A stretch of DNA of 64,000 nt from Aestuariibaculum marinum (GTDB taxonomy: Bacteria; Bacteroidota; Bacteroidia; Flavobacteriales; Flavobacteriaceae): assembly GCF_014596975.1 (NCBI RefSeq), contig NZ_JACVXD010000006.1, forward strand, positions 94,538 to 158,537. Direction: 5' to 3'. This document shows, piece by piece, positions 8,510-17,710 of this stretch (positions are counted from its first letter, which is position 1; the number at the start of each line of letters is the position of its first letter). A program made the position numbers and the translations under genes. Below the pieces are notes generated by a model. It was not told the origin of the DNA, made no database searches, and saw nothing but the letters and a program-made list of their open reading frames with translations.

Positions 8510-9493
8510 ATGAAAAATATTCAAGTTGGAATTATTGGTGGTGCAGGGTATACTGCCGGGGAATTGATTAGATTATTGATTAATCACCCGCAAGTAGAAC
8601 TAAACTTTGTATACAGTACATCTAACGCGGGAAATAAAATAAGTAAAGTGCATCAGGATCTTGTGGGTTCTCTAGATTTAGAGTTTACCGATACAGTCAA
8701 TCCAGATGTTGATGTGTTGTTTTTGTGTTTAGGACATGGAAATTCGGTGAAATTTTTATCAGCAAATACCTTTTCTGAAAACACAAAAATTATTGACTTA
8801 GGAAACGATTTTAGGTTAGAAGCCGATAAAGTGTTTGACGGGAAAACTTTCGTTTATGGCTTGCCGGAATTACAAAAGGAAACTATTAAAAAAGCCAATT
8901 ATATTGCAAATCCAGGCTGTTTTGCGACAGCCATTCAATTAGGATTGTTGCCATTGGCAAATGCTGGATTATTAAATAATGATGTGCATATCAATGCGGT
9001 TACTGGGGCTACGGGAGCAGGAACATCGCTATCTGCAACAACGCATTATACATGGCGCGATAATAACTTTTCGTATTACAAACCGTTTACGCATCAGCAT
9101 TTAGGTGAGATTAATCAGTCGGTGAAACAATTACAAAACGGATTTGATTCTGATATTTTGTTTATGCCAAACCGAGGAAATTTTTCAAGAGGGATTTTCG
9201 CAACGTTGTATACCGATTTTGAAGGTTCAGCGGAAGAGGCAAAAGCACTTTATACAGAGTTTTATAAAGATGCTGAATTTACTTTTGTTTCCGATGATGT
9301 TCTGCATTTAAAACAGGTGGTTAACACCAACAAGTGTTTAATTCACTTGCTTAAGCACAATGGGAAATTATTAATTACGAGTATCATAGATAATTTATTA
9401 AAAGGCGCTTCCGGGCAAGCGGTTCAGAATATGAACTTAATGTTTGGGTTAGAGGAGACCACAGGGTTGAATTTAAAAGCGACTTATTTTTAA
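8510..9493 (+). CDS. argC: N-acyl-gamma-glutamyl-phosphate reductase
   Basis: This 327-residue protein reduces N-acylglutamyl phosphate to the semialdehyde with NADPH. The Rossmann motif GIIGGAGYTAGELIRLL opens the protein, and the catalytic Cys lies in NPGCFATAIQLGLLP (about residue 138). PFTHQHLGEI and MPNRGNFSRGIF are further family motifs. An upstream in-frame ATG at 8489 would add seven residues; I chose 8510 because MKNIQVGIIGG is the usual N-terminus. The acyl group, acetyl or succinyl, is not decided by this sequence. The gene follows argG by 69 bp and precedes proC by 24 bp. Confidence 0.94.
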   Translation: MKNIQVGIIGGAGYTAGELIRLLINHPQVELNFVYSTSNAGNKISKVHQDLVGSLDLEFTDTVNPDVDVLFLCLGHGNSVKFLSANTFSENTKIIDLGNDFRLEADKVFDGKTFVYGLPELQKETIKKANYIANPGCFATAIQLGLLPLANAGLLNNDVHINAVTGATGAGTSLSATTHYTWRDNNFSYYKPFTHQHLGEINQSVKQLQNGFDSDILFMPNRGNFSRGIFATLYTDFEGSAEEAKALYTEFYKDAEFTFVSDDVLHLKQVVNTNKCLIHLLKHNGKLLITSIIDNLLKGASGQAVQNMNLMFGLEETTGLNLKATYF

Positions 9494-9517
9494 AAACAAA
9501 TAACCAGCAACGAACGG

Positions 9518-10309
9518 ATGAAAATAGCAGTTATCGGTATAGGAAATTTAGGAAGCTCTATTGCAAACGGGCTGATTAAAAGCAACACATTTTCCTTGTA
9601 TTTAAGTAGTCGAAAAGCGAGTAGCTTAGAAGCATTTAAAAACTTGAATAATGTAGAAATTACTAATGATAATGCGTTGGCTGTAGAACAGTCCGATATT
9701 GTTATTTTTGCTTTGCAACCCAAGCATATCGATAAAGTTCTTGAAGACGTCTCCGATAAAATTACTGAGAAACACATTGTTATTTCTGTCGCAGCTGGTG
9801 TAGAAATTCCTAGGATTGAAAGTATTATTGGTAGCGATAAAAACATCATGCGGGTCATGCCAAATACAGCAATTTCAATTGGTAAATCCATGACCTGTAT
9901 TGCGGCTAACGATAAAGCTCAGGATAAAGTGAGTTTAGCACAGGATATTTTTAATCAGATGGGGACCACATTAGTGATACCAGAGGAACTAATACAAGCA
10001 GCAACTGTTATTTGTGCCAGCGGCATTGCTTTTTGGATGCGCTTGGTTCGTGCTACAACCCAAGGCGCTATTCAATTAGGATTCGAAGCGCATGAAGCGC
10101 ATGAATTAGCAACACAAACCTGTTACGGTGCAGCCAGTTTGTTAATTGAAAGTGGTAAACACCCGGAGCAGGAGATAGATCGTGTAACTACACCAAGTGG
10201 TTGTACTATTGAAGGTTTAAATGCTATGGAGCACCAAGGGTTAAGTTCAGCCTTAATTCAGGGAATTGTAGCTTCATTCGAAAAAATTAATCAAATTAAA
10301 AAGAATTAA
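9518..10309 (+). CDS. proC: Pyrroline-5-carboxylate reductase
   Basis: This 263-residue protein performs the last proline step, reducing 1-pyrroline-5-carboxylate with NAD(P)H. It has the N-terminal GIGNLGSSIANGL Rossmann loop, then ISVAAGVEIPRIES, VMPNTAISIGKSMT and the C-terminal signature VTTPSGCTIEGLNAMEHQG that marks ProC. The length is typical. Together with proA and proB further along, it makes the full proline pathway inside an arginine operon. It abuts argD with a 1-bp gap, so translational coupling is likely. Confidence 0.94.
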   Translation: MKIAVIGIGNLGSSIANGLIKSNTFSLYLSSRKASSLEAFKNLNNVEITNDNALAVEQSDIVIFALQPKHIDKVLEDVSDKITEKHIVISVAAGVEIPRIESIIGSDKNIMRVMPNTAISIGKSMTCIAANDKAQDKVSLAQDIFNQMGTTLVIPEELIQAATVICASGIAFWMRLVRATTQGAIQLGFEAHEAHELATQTCYGAASLLIESGKHPEQEIDRVTTPSGCTIEGLNAMEHQGLSSALIQGIVASFEKINQIKKN

Positions 10310-10310
10310 A

Positions 10311-11450
10311 ATGCCATTATTTGACGTTTATCCATTATATAATGTAACGCCGGTTTCAGCTAAAGGAATCCATGTTTACGATGAAAATAACACGGAGTAT
10401 CTTGATCTTTACGGAGGTCATGCCGTAATTTCTATCGGTCATGCACACCCGAATTATGTTGATGCGGTTACTAATCAGGTATCAACATTAGGGTTTTATT
10501 CAAACGCGATTCAAAATCCGTTACAGGTTGAATTAGCTGATAAATTAGAAACCCTTTCAGGATGTAAAGATTACAACTTGTTTTTATGCAACTCAGGAGC
10601 TGAAGCGAATGAGAATGCTTTAAAGTTAGCCTCTTTTAAAACCGGAAAGTCACGTGTGGTGGCTTTTAAAAATGGGTTTCACGGACGTACATCGGCGGCT
10701 GTTGCAGCAACCGATAATCCTAATATTATAGCGCCAATCAATGCACAACAGGAAGTAACTATTCTGGAATTAAACGATATTGAAGGTGTAAAAACTGAGT
10801 TAGAAAAAGGCGATGTTTGTGCTGTTATCGTGGAGTTTATTCAAGGTGTTGGTGGATTAGATCAGGCAACTGCCGAATTTTACGAGCAGGTGGATGCGCT
10901 TTGTAAAGCCAATAACACCTATTTTATTGCCGATGAGGTGCAATCGGGTTACGGACGTTCGGGGAAATTTTTCGCATTTCAGCATTATAATGTGACTCCG
11001 GAAGTGATTTCAGTTGCAAAAGGTATGGGGAATGGCTTTCCAATAGGAGGAATCTTGATTCACCCAAGTATTGAAGCAAAATATGGGATGTTAGGAACCA
11101 CGTTTGGAGGAAATCATCTAGCCTGTGCTGCAGGTTTAGCGGTTTTAAATACCATTGAGGAAGAACAATTAATCGATAACGTGAATGCGATGTCTGAGTA
11201 TTTTATTTCGGTTGCTAAAACTATTCCACAGATAAAAAATATAAAAGGACGCGGCTTGATGCTTGGTTTAGAATTCGATTTTGAAGTGGGCGATTTAAGA
11301 AAGAAATTAATTTACGATCACCACATTTTTACTGGTGGGGCTTCAAATAAAAAATTACTAAGAATTTTGCCGCCATTAACAATTAAAAAGGAACATATCG
11401 ATCAGTTTTTCAAAGCCTTAAAAAAGGAACTTGAAGCGGTTGAAGTGTAA
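10311..11450 (+). CDS. argD: N-acylornithine aminotransferase (class III, PLP)
   Basis: This 379-residue protein transaminates N-acylglutamate semialdehyde to N-acylornithine. Class III aminotransferase features are present: LCNSGAEANENALKLA (about 91-106), FKNGFHGRTSAAV, IADEVQSGYGRSG (PLP-contacting Asp) and SVAKGMGNGFPIGG, with the Schiff-base Lys near residue 236. The gene sits directly behind proC and before proA. Because ornithine aminotransferase activity produces the same semialdehyde that feeds proline, a dual role is possible, but the argC and argF' context favours the acylated substrate. Confidence 0.9.
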   Translation: MPLFDVYPLYNVTPVSAKGIHVYDENNTEYLDLYGGHAVISIGHAHPNYVDAVTNQVSTLGFYSNAIQNPLQVELADKLETLSGCKDYNLFLCNSGAEANENALKLASFKTGKSRVVAFKNGFHGRTSAAVAATDNPNIIAPINAQQEVTILELNDIEGVKTELEKGDVCAVIVEFIQGVGGLDQATAEFYEQVDALCKANNTYFIADEVQSGYGRSGKFFAFQHYNVTPEVISVAKGMGNGFPIGGILIHPSIEAKYGMLGTTFGGNHLACAAGLAVLNTIEEEQLIDNVNAMSEYFISVAKTIPQIKNIKGRGLMLGLEFDFEVGDLRKKLIYDHHIFTGGASNKKLLRILPPLTIKKEHIDQFFKALKKELEAVEV

Positions 11451-11501
11451 TAAAATAACGTGTTATTTCTGTATTTAAGAAATGACATAAGAAAGTAAAA
11501 A

Positions 11502-12698
11502 ATGAATACCTTATTATCAATTGAAACTAGAAACGCTGTATTGCTAAAAATGGCTGAGCTTCTTGAAAAAGAGCGAGCAGCCATTATAGAAATAAACAAG
11601 GGAGATTTGGAAGCTTATAAAGGCGATGACATCTCAATGTATGATCGTTTAAAAGTGAACGATGCGAAAGTAGATGAAATGATTGCTTCTGTAACGCATT
11701 TGGCTTCACAGGAAGACCCCGTTGGTGTAGAACGTTTTAGTTTTAAGCATGATAATGGCATGCAGGTATATAATAAAACAGCATCGTTTGGCACGGTGCT
11801 AATTATTTACGAATCACGTCCTGATGTTACTGTTGAGGCAGCCGGTATTGCTTTTAAATCTGGAAATAAAATTCTACTTAAAGGAGGAAAGGAATCTACC
11901 AATTCGAATTTAAAAATTGTTGACTTATGGCATGAGGCTTTAAAAGTGAATGGCGCTTCAACCGAATGGGTAGAATATCTGCAATTTAACAGAACCGAAA
12001 CGCAGGAATTTTTAGAAAAACCAACACAAAAAGTCGATTTAATTGTGCCTCGTGGTGGTGAGCGTCTTATCGCTTTTGTAAAAAAGCATGCGACCTGTCC
12101 CGTAATTATCAGCGGACGCGGAAATAACTTTGTGTATGTACATAAGGAAGCCGACCTGGATATTGCTTTAAAGGTAATTATCAATGCTAAAACAGCTAAA
12201 ATTTCGGCATGTAATGCACTTGATAAAGTGTTAATTGATGTAAATCTTCAGAATAAAGAACACTTTATAAAATCTTTAATTTCTGAATTAAAAAAGTTTG
12301 ATGTCCAAATTTTGGGTGATGAAAATGTAGTGAAGTTTGAAGGGGTTGAGACAATTGAATCAGATGAGATCTGGTACCAAGAATTTTTAGATTTTAAAAT
12401 TGCTATTGCTGAAATCGGTTCAACACAGGATGCTATTGCAATGATTAATAAATATTCAGGAGGGCATTCCTCTTCAATTATTACAACTAATGAAGATGAG
12501 GCTAAAGTATTTATGGAAAATGTAGATACAGCAGCGGTTTATCATAATGCCTCAACACGTTTTACCGATGGCGGACAGTTAGGTCTTGGTGGCGAATTAG
12601 CGATTAGTACCGATAAATTACATCAACGTGGTCCGATAGGTTTACAGCATTTAGTGACGAACAAGTGGTATGTTCACGGTAACGGACAAATAAGATAG
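11502..12698 (+). CDS. proA: Gamma-glutamyl phosphate reductase
   Basis: This 398-residue member of the aldehyde dehydrogenase superfamily reduces glutamyl-5-phosphate to glutamate semialdehyde. It shows IIYESRPDVTVEAAGIAFKSGN and LKGGKESTNSN, the NADP-binding VPRGGERLIAFV, and the catalytic Cys in KISACNALDKVLID (about residue 236). HNASTRFTDGGQLGLGGELAISTDKLHQRGP near the C-terminus is the ProA signature region. It overlaps nothing and is followed two bases later by proB. The order proA then proB is the reverse of the more familiar proBA. Confidence 0.94.
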   Translation: MNTLLSIETRNAVLLKMAELLEKERAAIIEINKGDLEAYKGDDISMYDRLKVNDAKVDEMIASVTHLASQEDPVGVERFSFKHDNGMQVYNKTASFGTVLIIYESRPDVTVEAAGIAFKSGNKILLKGGKESTNSNLKIVDLWHEALKVNGASTEWVEYLQFNRTETQEFLEKPTQKVDLIVPRGGERLIAFVKKHATCPVIISGRGNNFVYVHKEADLDIALKVIINAKTAKISACNALDKVLIDVNLQNKEHFIKSLISELKKFDVQILGDENVVKFEGVETIESDEIWYQEFLDFKIAIAEIGSTQDAIAMINKYSGGHSSSIITTNEDEAKVFMENVDTAAVYHNASTRFTDGGQLGLGGELAISTDKLHQRGPIGLQHLVTNKWYVHGNGQIR

Positions 12699-12700
12699 GC

Positions 12701-13465
12701 ATGCAGAAAAAGAAACGCATATTACTTAAAGTTGGTTCTAATACGCTTACTAAAGAAACCGATAATATTTCCAGAGGAAAAATTGAAGACTTGGCAAGTC
12801 AGATGGCGCAGTTAAAAGATACCTGCGAATTTGTTATTGTAAGTTCGGGCGCTATTGCTGTGGCGAAGCAGTTTGTGAAATTGGAAAGCAAACAAAAAGA
12901 TGTTTTTGTAAAACAGGCGTTAGCATCTATAGGTCAGCCACATTTAATAAGAATCTATCAGGAAATTTTTAGAGAATACGGGTTATTAACATCACAGTGT
13001 TTATTGTCGTATTCCGATTTCGAAAAAAAGGAAAGCCGAACCAATATTGTTAATACTATTAATGTGTTGGTAAATAATAATTATATCCCGATTATTAACG
13101 AGAATGATACCGTCGCTACCGATGAGATTAAATTTGGAGATAATGATAAATTAGGCGCTTTAACCGCATCGCTTTTAAATGCCGATTTATTCATAATAGC
13201 AACCAATACTAACGGCATTTATACTAAGGAATCTATAGAGAATGGCACGCCTGAAACTATAGAGTCAGTTGAAGATTTTGAAACCTTAACAAGTGAAGTG
13301 GTCAATTCAAAATCATCACATGGTAGTGGAGGCATGCAATCTAAAATTGAAGCCGCTGCAGTAGCTAAAAAAGCAAATATTGAAACTTGGATAGTAAACG
13401 GACTGGAAGACAATTTTATACTTAATGCTTTCGATAATAAAGTGCCATTCACCAAGATTAAATAA
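12701..13465 (+). CDS. proB: Glutamate 5-kinase, short form without PUA domain
   Basis: This 254-residue amino-acid kinase phosphorylates glutamate for proline synthesis. KVGSNTLTKE at the N-terminus, FVIVSSGAIAVAK, the substrate segment IINENDTVATDEIKFGDNDKLGAL and GSGGMQSKIEAA match ProB. The protein stops after the kinase domain. Longer bacterial forms of about 365 residues carry a C-terminal PUA domain, which is missing here, as in several other lineages. ProB usually receives proline feedback in the kinase domain, so regulation is not necessarily lost. It is tightly packed between proA and argF'. Confidence 0.93.
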   Translation: MQKKKRILLKVGSNTLTKETDNISRGKIEDLASQMAQLKDTCEFVIVSSGAIAVAKQFVKLESKQKDVFVKQALASIGQPHLIRIYQEIFREYGLLTSQCLLSYSDFEKKESRTNIVNTINVLVNNNYIPIINENDTVATDEIKFGDNDKLGALTASLLNADLFIIATNTNGIYTKESIENGTPETIESVEDFETLTSEVVNSKSSHGSGGMQSKIEAAAVAKKANIETWIVNGLEDNFILNAFDNKVPFTKIK

Positions 13466-13485
13466 AATAAATAAAACACACACAA

Positions 13486-14424
13486 ATGAAACATTACACC
13501 TCCATACACGATATCGATGACATCAATTCTTGGATTGAGGAAGCTAAAGCATTAAAATTAACCCCGTTAAAACATTTAGAATTAGGACGAAATAAAACCC
13601 TTGGCTTGTTGTTCTTTAATTCAAGTTTACGTACACGGTTAAGTACTCAAAAAGCGGCATTAAATTTAGGTATGAATCCTATTGTAATGAATGTTTCAGG
13701 AGATGCCTGGGGTATTGAATTTGGAGATGGTACGGTAATGAATGGGAATACTGCCGAGCATATTAAAGAAGCTGCAGCAGTGGTGTCGCAATATTGTGAT
13801 ATTATAGCTGTTAGAGCGTTTCCAACGTTAACTGATAAGGTAAAAGATGAAAGTGAAGAGGTTTTAAATGCCTTTAAAAAATATGCTTCAGTGCCGTTAG
13901 TGAATATGGAAAGTGCCACGGGGCACCCTTTACAGGCGTTAACCGATGCGATCACAATTTCGGAACACAAGAAAAAAGATAAACCAAAGGTAGTATTAAG
14001 CTGGGCGCCTCATGTTAAAGCTTTACCACATGCTGTAGCGAACAGTTTTACACAAGCCATGCAGAAAATGGATGTCGATTTTGTAATCACTAATCCTGAG
14101 GGGTATGATTTATCACCTGATATTGTTGGCGATACACCTATAATTCACAACCAGGAGGAAGCTTTAAAAGATGCAGACTTTGTTTATGTAAAAAACTGGA
14201 GTAGTTATGAAGATTATGGAAAAGTAGTCAATACAGAACCTAGCTGGATGATTACTAAAGAAAAACTAGGTGATGCTAAGTTTATGCACTGCTTACCGGT
14301 AAGACGTAATGTTATTGTTGAAGATGCAGTTTTGGACAGCGATAGTTCAATCGTGATTCAACAGGCCAACAATAGAACCTATGCAGCGCAATTAGTACTA
14401 AAGAAAATATTAGAAAATGCCTAA
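13486..14424 (+). CDS. argF': N-succinylornithine (or N-acetylornithine) carbamoyltransferase
   Basis: This 312-residue transcarbamylase carries the carbamoyl-phosphate motif SSLRTR (residues 46-51), HPLQALTDA and the HCLPVRRN loop. It resembles the Bacteroidota N-acylornithine type rather than ordinary OTCase: the usual ornithine-binding SMG/DxxxSMG loop is absent, and a Trp-containing segment SGDAWGIEF (71-79) is present. In the studied Bacteroides enzyme, Pro90 marks preference for succinylornithine and Glu at the equivalent site marks acetylornithine. Here residue 90 is Ala (NGNTAEH), so a small, uncharged residue suits the succinylated substrate. This alignment is from memory. The gene overlaps argB by 8 bp. 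Confidence 0.88.
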   Translation: MKHYTSIHDIDDINSWIEEAKALKLTPLKHLELGRNKTLGLLFFNSSLRTRLSTQKAALNLGMNPIVMNVSGDAWGIEFGDGTVMNGNTAEHIKEAAAVVSQYCDIIAVRAFPTLTDKVKDESEEVLNAFKKYASVPLVNMESATGHPLQALTDAITISEHKKKDKPKVVLSWAPHVKALPHAVANSFTQAMQKMDVDFVITNPEGYDLSPDIVGDTPIIHNQEEALKDADFVYVKNWSSYEDYGKVVNTEPSWMITKEKLGDAKFMHCLPVRRNVIVEDAVLDSDSSIVIQQANNRTYAAQLVLKKILENA

Positions 14425-15199
14425 AGAAAAACTATCCATAGTAAAAATAGGAGGAAACATTATCGAAGATGCTTCAGCTTTAGAGGCATTTTTAAAATTG
14501 TTTTCAAAGTTAGAAGGAAAGAAAATTTTAGTGCATGGCGGTGGTAAACGTGCTACACATATCGCTTCAAAACTAGGGATAGAATCTCAAATGGTTAACG
14601 GTCGCCGTATTACCGATGCCGAAACTTTAGAGGTCATCACCATGGTTTATGGTGGATTGGTTAATAAAAATATTGTTGCCCAGTTGCAGGCCTTGAATAT
14701 TGATGCTATTGGGTTAACAGGAGCTGATGCTAACAGTATTACTTCAGATAAACGCCCTGTAAAAGAGGTCGATTTTGGTTTTGTTGGCGATGTAAAATCG
14801 GTGGCTTATAATTCGGTTAATAAATTAATTGAAGCTAATTTTACACCCGTATTTTGTGCGATTACTCACGATGGAAAAGGGCAGTTATTAAACACCAATG
14901 CAGACACCATTACCTCGCAAATTGCTATTGGGATGAGCGCCTTATACGAGACATCTATTTATTACTGTTTTGAATTAAATGGCGTGTTGGAAGACATAAA
15001 GGATAAAAATTCAGTTATAAAACACATAGACACCAAATTATATGGCGAATTACTGGAACAAGGCATCATTGCCGATGGTATGTTACCAAAATTAGAAAAT
15101 TGTTTTGATGCGTTAAATAATGGGGTGTCTAGCATAAATATGGGAAATACCTCGATGTTGACCCAGGAAAATGATAATTTTACAACCATAACACTATAA
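14417..15199 (+). CDS. argB: N-acylglutamate kinase
   Basis: This 260-residue amino-acid kinase phosphorylates N-acetyl- or N-succinylglutamate. IVKIGGNIIED is the N-terminal phosphate-binding segment, followed by LVHGGGKRATHI, the substrate segment VNGRRITDAETLEVITMVYGG and GLTGADANSI. TNADTITSQIAIGM lies at the ATP site. The start codon overlaps the end of argF' by 8 bp and the stop is two bases before argE, so coupled translation is likely. There is no long N-terminal helix of the kind seen in arginine-inhibited hexameric NAGKs, so strong arginine feedback is not obvious from the sequence. Confidence 0.92.
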   Translation: MPKEKLSIVKIGGNIIEDASALEAFLKLFSKLEGKKILVHGGGKRATHIASKLGIESQMVNGRRITDAETLEVITMVYGGLVNKNIVAQLQALNIDAIGLTGADANSITSDKRPVKEVDFGFVGDVKSVAYNSVNKLIEANFTPVFCAITHDGKGQLLNTNADTITSQIAIGMSALYETSIYYCFELNGVLEDIKDKNSVIKHIDTKLYGELLEQGIIADGMLPKLENCFDALNNGVSSINMGNTSMLTQENDNFTTITL

Positions 15200-15200
15200 A

Positions 15201-16268
15201 ATGACGGAAGTAGAATTAAAAACCAATGCGATACATCTATTAAAACAACTAATAGAAACCCAGTCTTTTTCATCAGAGGAAGACCAGACGGCGTTGCTTA
15301 TTGAAGATTGGTTCAAAAAATATAAAATAGATTACAAACGCACTCAAAATAATGTTTGGGCGGTTAACAAATTTTTCGATGACAGTAAACCAACCTTGTT
15401 GTTAAACTCGCATCACGATACCGTAAAGCCAAACAGTGCTTACACAAAAGATCCGTTTAAGGCTATTGTTGAAGATGGTAAATTATACGGTTTGGGAAGT
15501 AATGATGCCGGAGGTTGCTTGGTGTCGTTAATTGCGACGTTTACCTATTTTTATAATCTGGAAGATTTAAAATACAATTTGGTTATTGTCGCTTCCGCAG
15601 AAGAAGAAAGCAGTGGTCCTAACGGGTTAAACAGTATGTTGCCTATCATTCCTAAAGTAGATGTGGCGATTGTTGGTGAACCAACTTTAATGAATCTGGC
15701 CGTTGCTGAAAAAGGTTTGGTCGTGTTTGATGCGGTTATTAACGGAACACCTAGTCATGCGGCGCACCCTAACGATAATAATGCAATTTATAACACGATT
15801 GAAGTGTTACAATGGTTTAAAGATTTTAAGTTTGAAAAGAGCTCTGAAGCTTTAGGAGATGTTAAACTTACGGTAACACAAATTAATGCAGGGTCGCAAC
15901 ATAATGTGGTGCCAGGTCACGTCGATTTAGTAATTGATGTTCGTGTAAATGATGCCTATAGTAATGCTGAAATAGCCGAAATTTTACAAACCCAATCGCC
16001 TTGTGCAAGTATAAAACCGAGAAGTCTGCGCTTGAATTCTTCATGTATTCCGGTGGATCATCCTTTGGTAAAAGAAGGAGTTGCTATGGGGAGAACAACT
16101 TATGGGTCACCAACATTATCAGATCAGGCGGTATTAAGTTGTCCGTCGTTAAAATTGGGGCCTGGAGATAGTACACGTTCGCATTCGGCAGATGAATTTA
16201 TTTATCTGAACGAAATTGAAGAGGGTATAGATATTTACATTGAATTATTAAACCGTGTCATTGTTTAA
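15201..16268 (+). CDS. argE: M20-family N-acylornithine / N-acylcitrulline deacylase
   Basis: This 355-residue metallopeptidase-fold enzyme removes the N-acyl group. Metal and catalytic motifs are visible: NSHHDTVKP (residues 69-77, metal His and catalytic Asp), GSNDAGG (bridging Asp near 102) and ASAEEESSG (catalytic and metal Glu, 134-136). GTPSHAAHP is the dimerisation-domain motif. Because argF' carbamylates the acylated ornithine, this enzyme most likely acts on N-acylcitrulline, after and not before carbamoylation. This follows from the pathway type and is not read from the sequence alone. It lies 35 bp ahead of argH. Confidence 0.88.
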   Translation: MTEVELKTNAIHLLKQLIETQSFSSEEDQTALLIEDWFKKYKIDYKRTQNNVWAVNKFFDDSKPTLLLNSHHDTVKPNSAYTKDPFKAIVEDGKLYGLGSNDAGGCLVSLIATFTYFYNLEDLKYNLVIVASAEEESSGPNGLNSMLPIIPKVDVAIVGEPTLMNLAVAEKGLVVFDAVINGTPSHAAHPNDNNAIYNTIEVLQWFKDFKFEKSSEALGDVKLTVTQINAGSQHNVVPGHVDLVIDVRVNDAYSNAEIAEILQTQSPCASIKPRSLRLNSSCIPVDHPLVKEGVAMGRTTYGSPTLSDQAVLSCPSLKLGPGDSTRSHSADEFIYLNEIEEGIDIYIELLNRVIV

Positions 16269-16303
16269 ACAATTCAACGCATAAACAAATAAACTTTTAA
16301 AGG

Positions 16304-17578
16304 ATGAAACTTTGGGATAAGGGGATATCAATCGATAAAAAAATAGAACAGTTTACGGTTGGTAACGATAGAGAAATAGATATTCACATCGCGAAATACG
16401 ATGTAATTGCATCAAAAGCACATGCCAAGATGCTTCATAAGATTGGTATTTTAACCACTATTGAGTTAGAACAATTACTTGGAGGTTTAGACCTTTTAGC
16501 GAATGAAATTGAAGCAGGAGAATTTGTTATCGATGCTCAGTTTGAAGATGTGCATTCTAAAATTGAATATGAATTAACCGCTAATTTAGGCGATGTTGGA
16601 AAAAAGATTCATACGGCACGTTCAAGAAACGATCAGGTTTTAGTAGCTTGTCATTTATACTATAAAGAAAATCTTGGTTTAGTAAGAGAAAAGGTAAAGA
16701 CGCTTTTTGATACGTTATTAAGTCAGGCTGAGGTTTATAAAGATAAAGTTTTGCCAGGCTATACACATTTACAAGTGGCGATGCCATCCTCTTTCGGGTT
16801 ATGGTTTTCGGCTTATGCCGAACAAATGATTGACGATGTGTTTTTAATAGACGCTGCTATAAAAACTGTGGATCAGAATCCGTTAGGATCGGCTGCTGGT
16901 TATGGAAGTTCGTTCCCAATCGATCGTGAATTTACGACTAAAGAAATGGACTTTGCTACGTTAAAATACAATGTGGTAGCAGCTCAGATGGGACGTGGTA
17001 AAAATGAACGTATTATTTCGGCGGCCTTAGGTAGTTTGGCCAATACTTTGGCACGTTTCGCTATGGACACTTGTTTATATATGAGTCAGAATTTCGGATT
17101 TATTTCTTTTCCAGATGAGTTAACAACCGGAAGTAGTATTATGCCGCATAAAAAGAATCCGGATGTTTTCGAATTAATTCGTGGTAAGTGTAACAAAATA
17201 CAGGCCTTACAAACCGAAATGGTGTTAATTACCAATAATTTACCAAGTGGATATCATAGAGATTTTCAGTTATTAAAAGAGAATATGATTGCAGCTTTTG
17301 AAGAAATTAAGGATATTCTTGATATTTTCAATTTCTCTATTCAACAGGTTATTGTAAAGGATATTGATATCAATGATGATAAATATAAATACTTGTTTAC
17401 AGTAGATAATATTAATACGTTGGTTGAAAATGGTATGACATTTAGAGAGGCATATCAAAAAATTGGAGGACAGGTTCAGGATGGGTCTTATGAGCCCGAT
17501 ACTTCTAAAAGGCACACGCACGAAGGAAGTATTCATAACTTATGTTTAGCTCAAATTAGAGATAAGTTTCCTGAGTAA
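16304..17578 (+). CDS. argH: Argininosuccinate lyase
   Basis: This 424-residue fumarase-superfamily enzyme splits argininosuccinate to arginine and fumarate. It shows DAQFEDVHSKIEYELT, HTARSRNDQVLVACHLY (about 103-119), PGYTHLQVAMP, and the superfamily signature GSSIMPHKKNPD near residue 276, containing the catalytic Ser loop. The protein is shorter than the usual 460 residues, with a reduced C-terminal domain, but all motifs are intact. It ends the operon: a strong terminator follows 27 bp after the stop. Confidence 0.95.
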   Translation: MKLWDKGISIDKKIEQFTVGNDREIDIHIAKYDVIASKAHAKMLHKIGILTTIELEQLLGGLDLLANEIEAGEFVIDAQFEDVHSKIEYELTANLGDVGKKIHTARSRNDQVLVACHLYYKENLGLVREKVKTLFDTLLSQAEVYKDKVLPGYTHLQVAMPSSFGLWFSAYAEQMIDDVFLIDAAIKTVDQNPLGSAAGYGSSFPIDREFTTKEMDFATLKYNVVAAQMGRGKNERIISAALGSLANTLARFAMDTCLYMSQNFGFISFPDELTTGSSIMPHKKNPDVFELIRGKCNKIQALQTEMVLITNNLPSGYHRDFQLLKENMIAAFEEIKDILDIFNFSIQQVIVKDIDINDDKYKYLFTVDNINTLVENGMTFREAYQKIGGQVQDGSYEPDTSKRHTHEGSIHNLCLAQIRDKFPE

Positions 17579-17604
17579 AATTCAATAGATCAGAGAATAA
17601 AATA

Positions 17605-17646
17605 AAATCACATTTGAAAGGGGTTTCCTTTTTAATGTGATTTTTT
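17605..17646 (+). terminator. Intrinsic terminator of the arginine-proline operon
   Basis: AAATCACATT (17605-17614) pairs perfectly with AATGTGATTT (17634-17643), and the inner AAAGG/CCTTT extends the stem. A T-run follows at 17641-17646. It closes the eleven-gene operon. Confidence 0.9.
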
Positions 17647-17710
17647 ATTTAAAGTAGGCTGTCCGTTGCGTTTAAAAGCTTCGTATATTGTTTTAGTTAA
17701 TTCAATAATT

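Noticed and set aside
11453-11468. Palindrome AAATAACGTGTTATTT between argD and proA
   Set aside because: It is short, AT-rich and inside an operon with no promoter box after it. Chance is a sufficient explanation.
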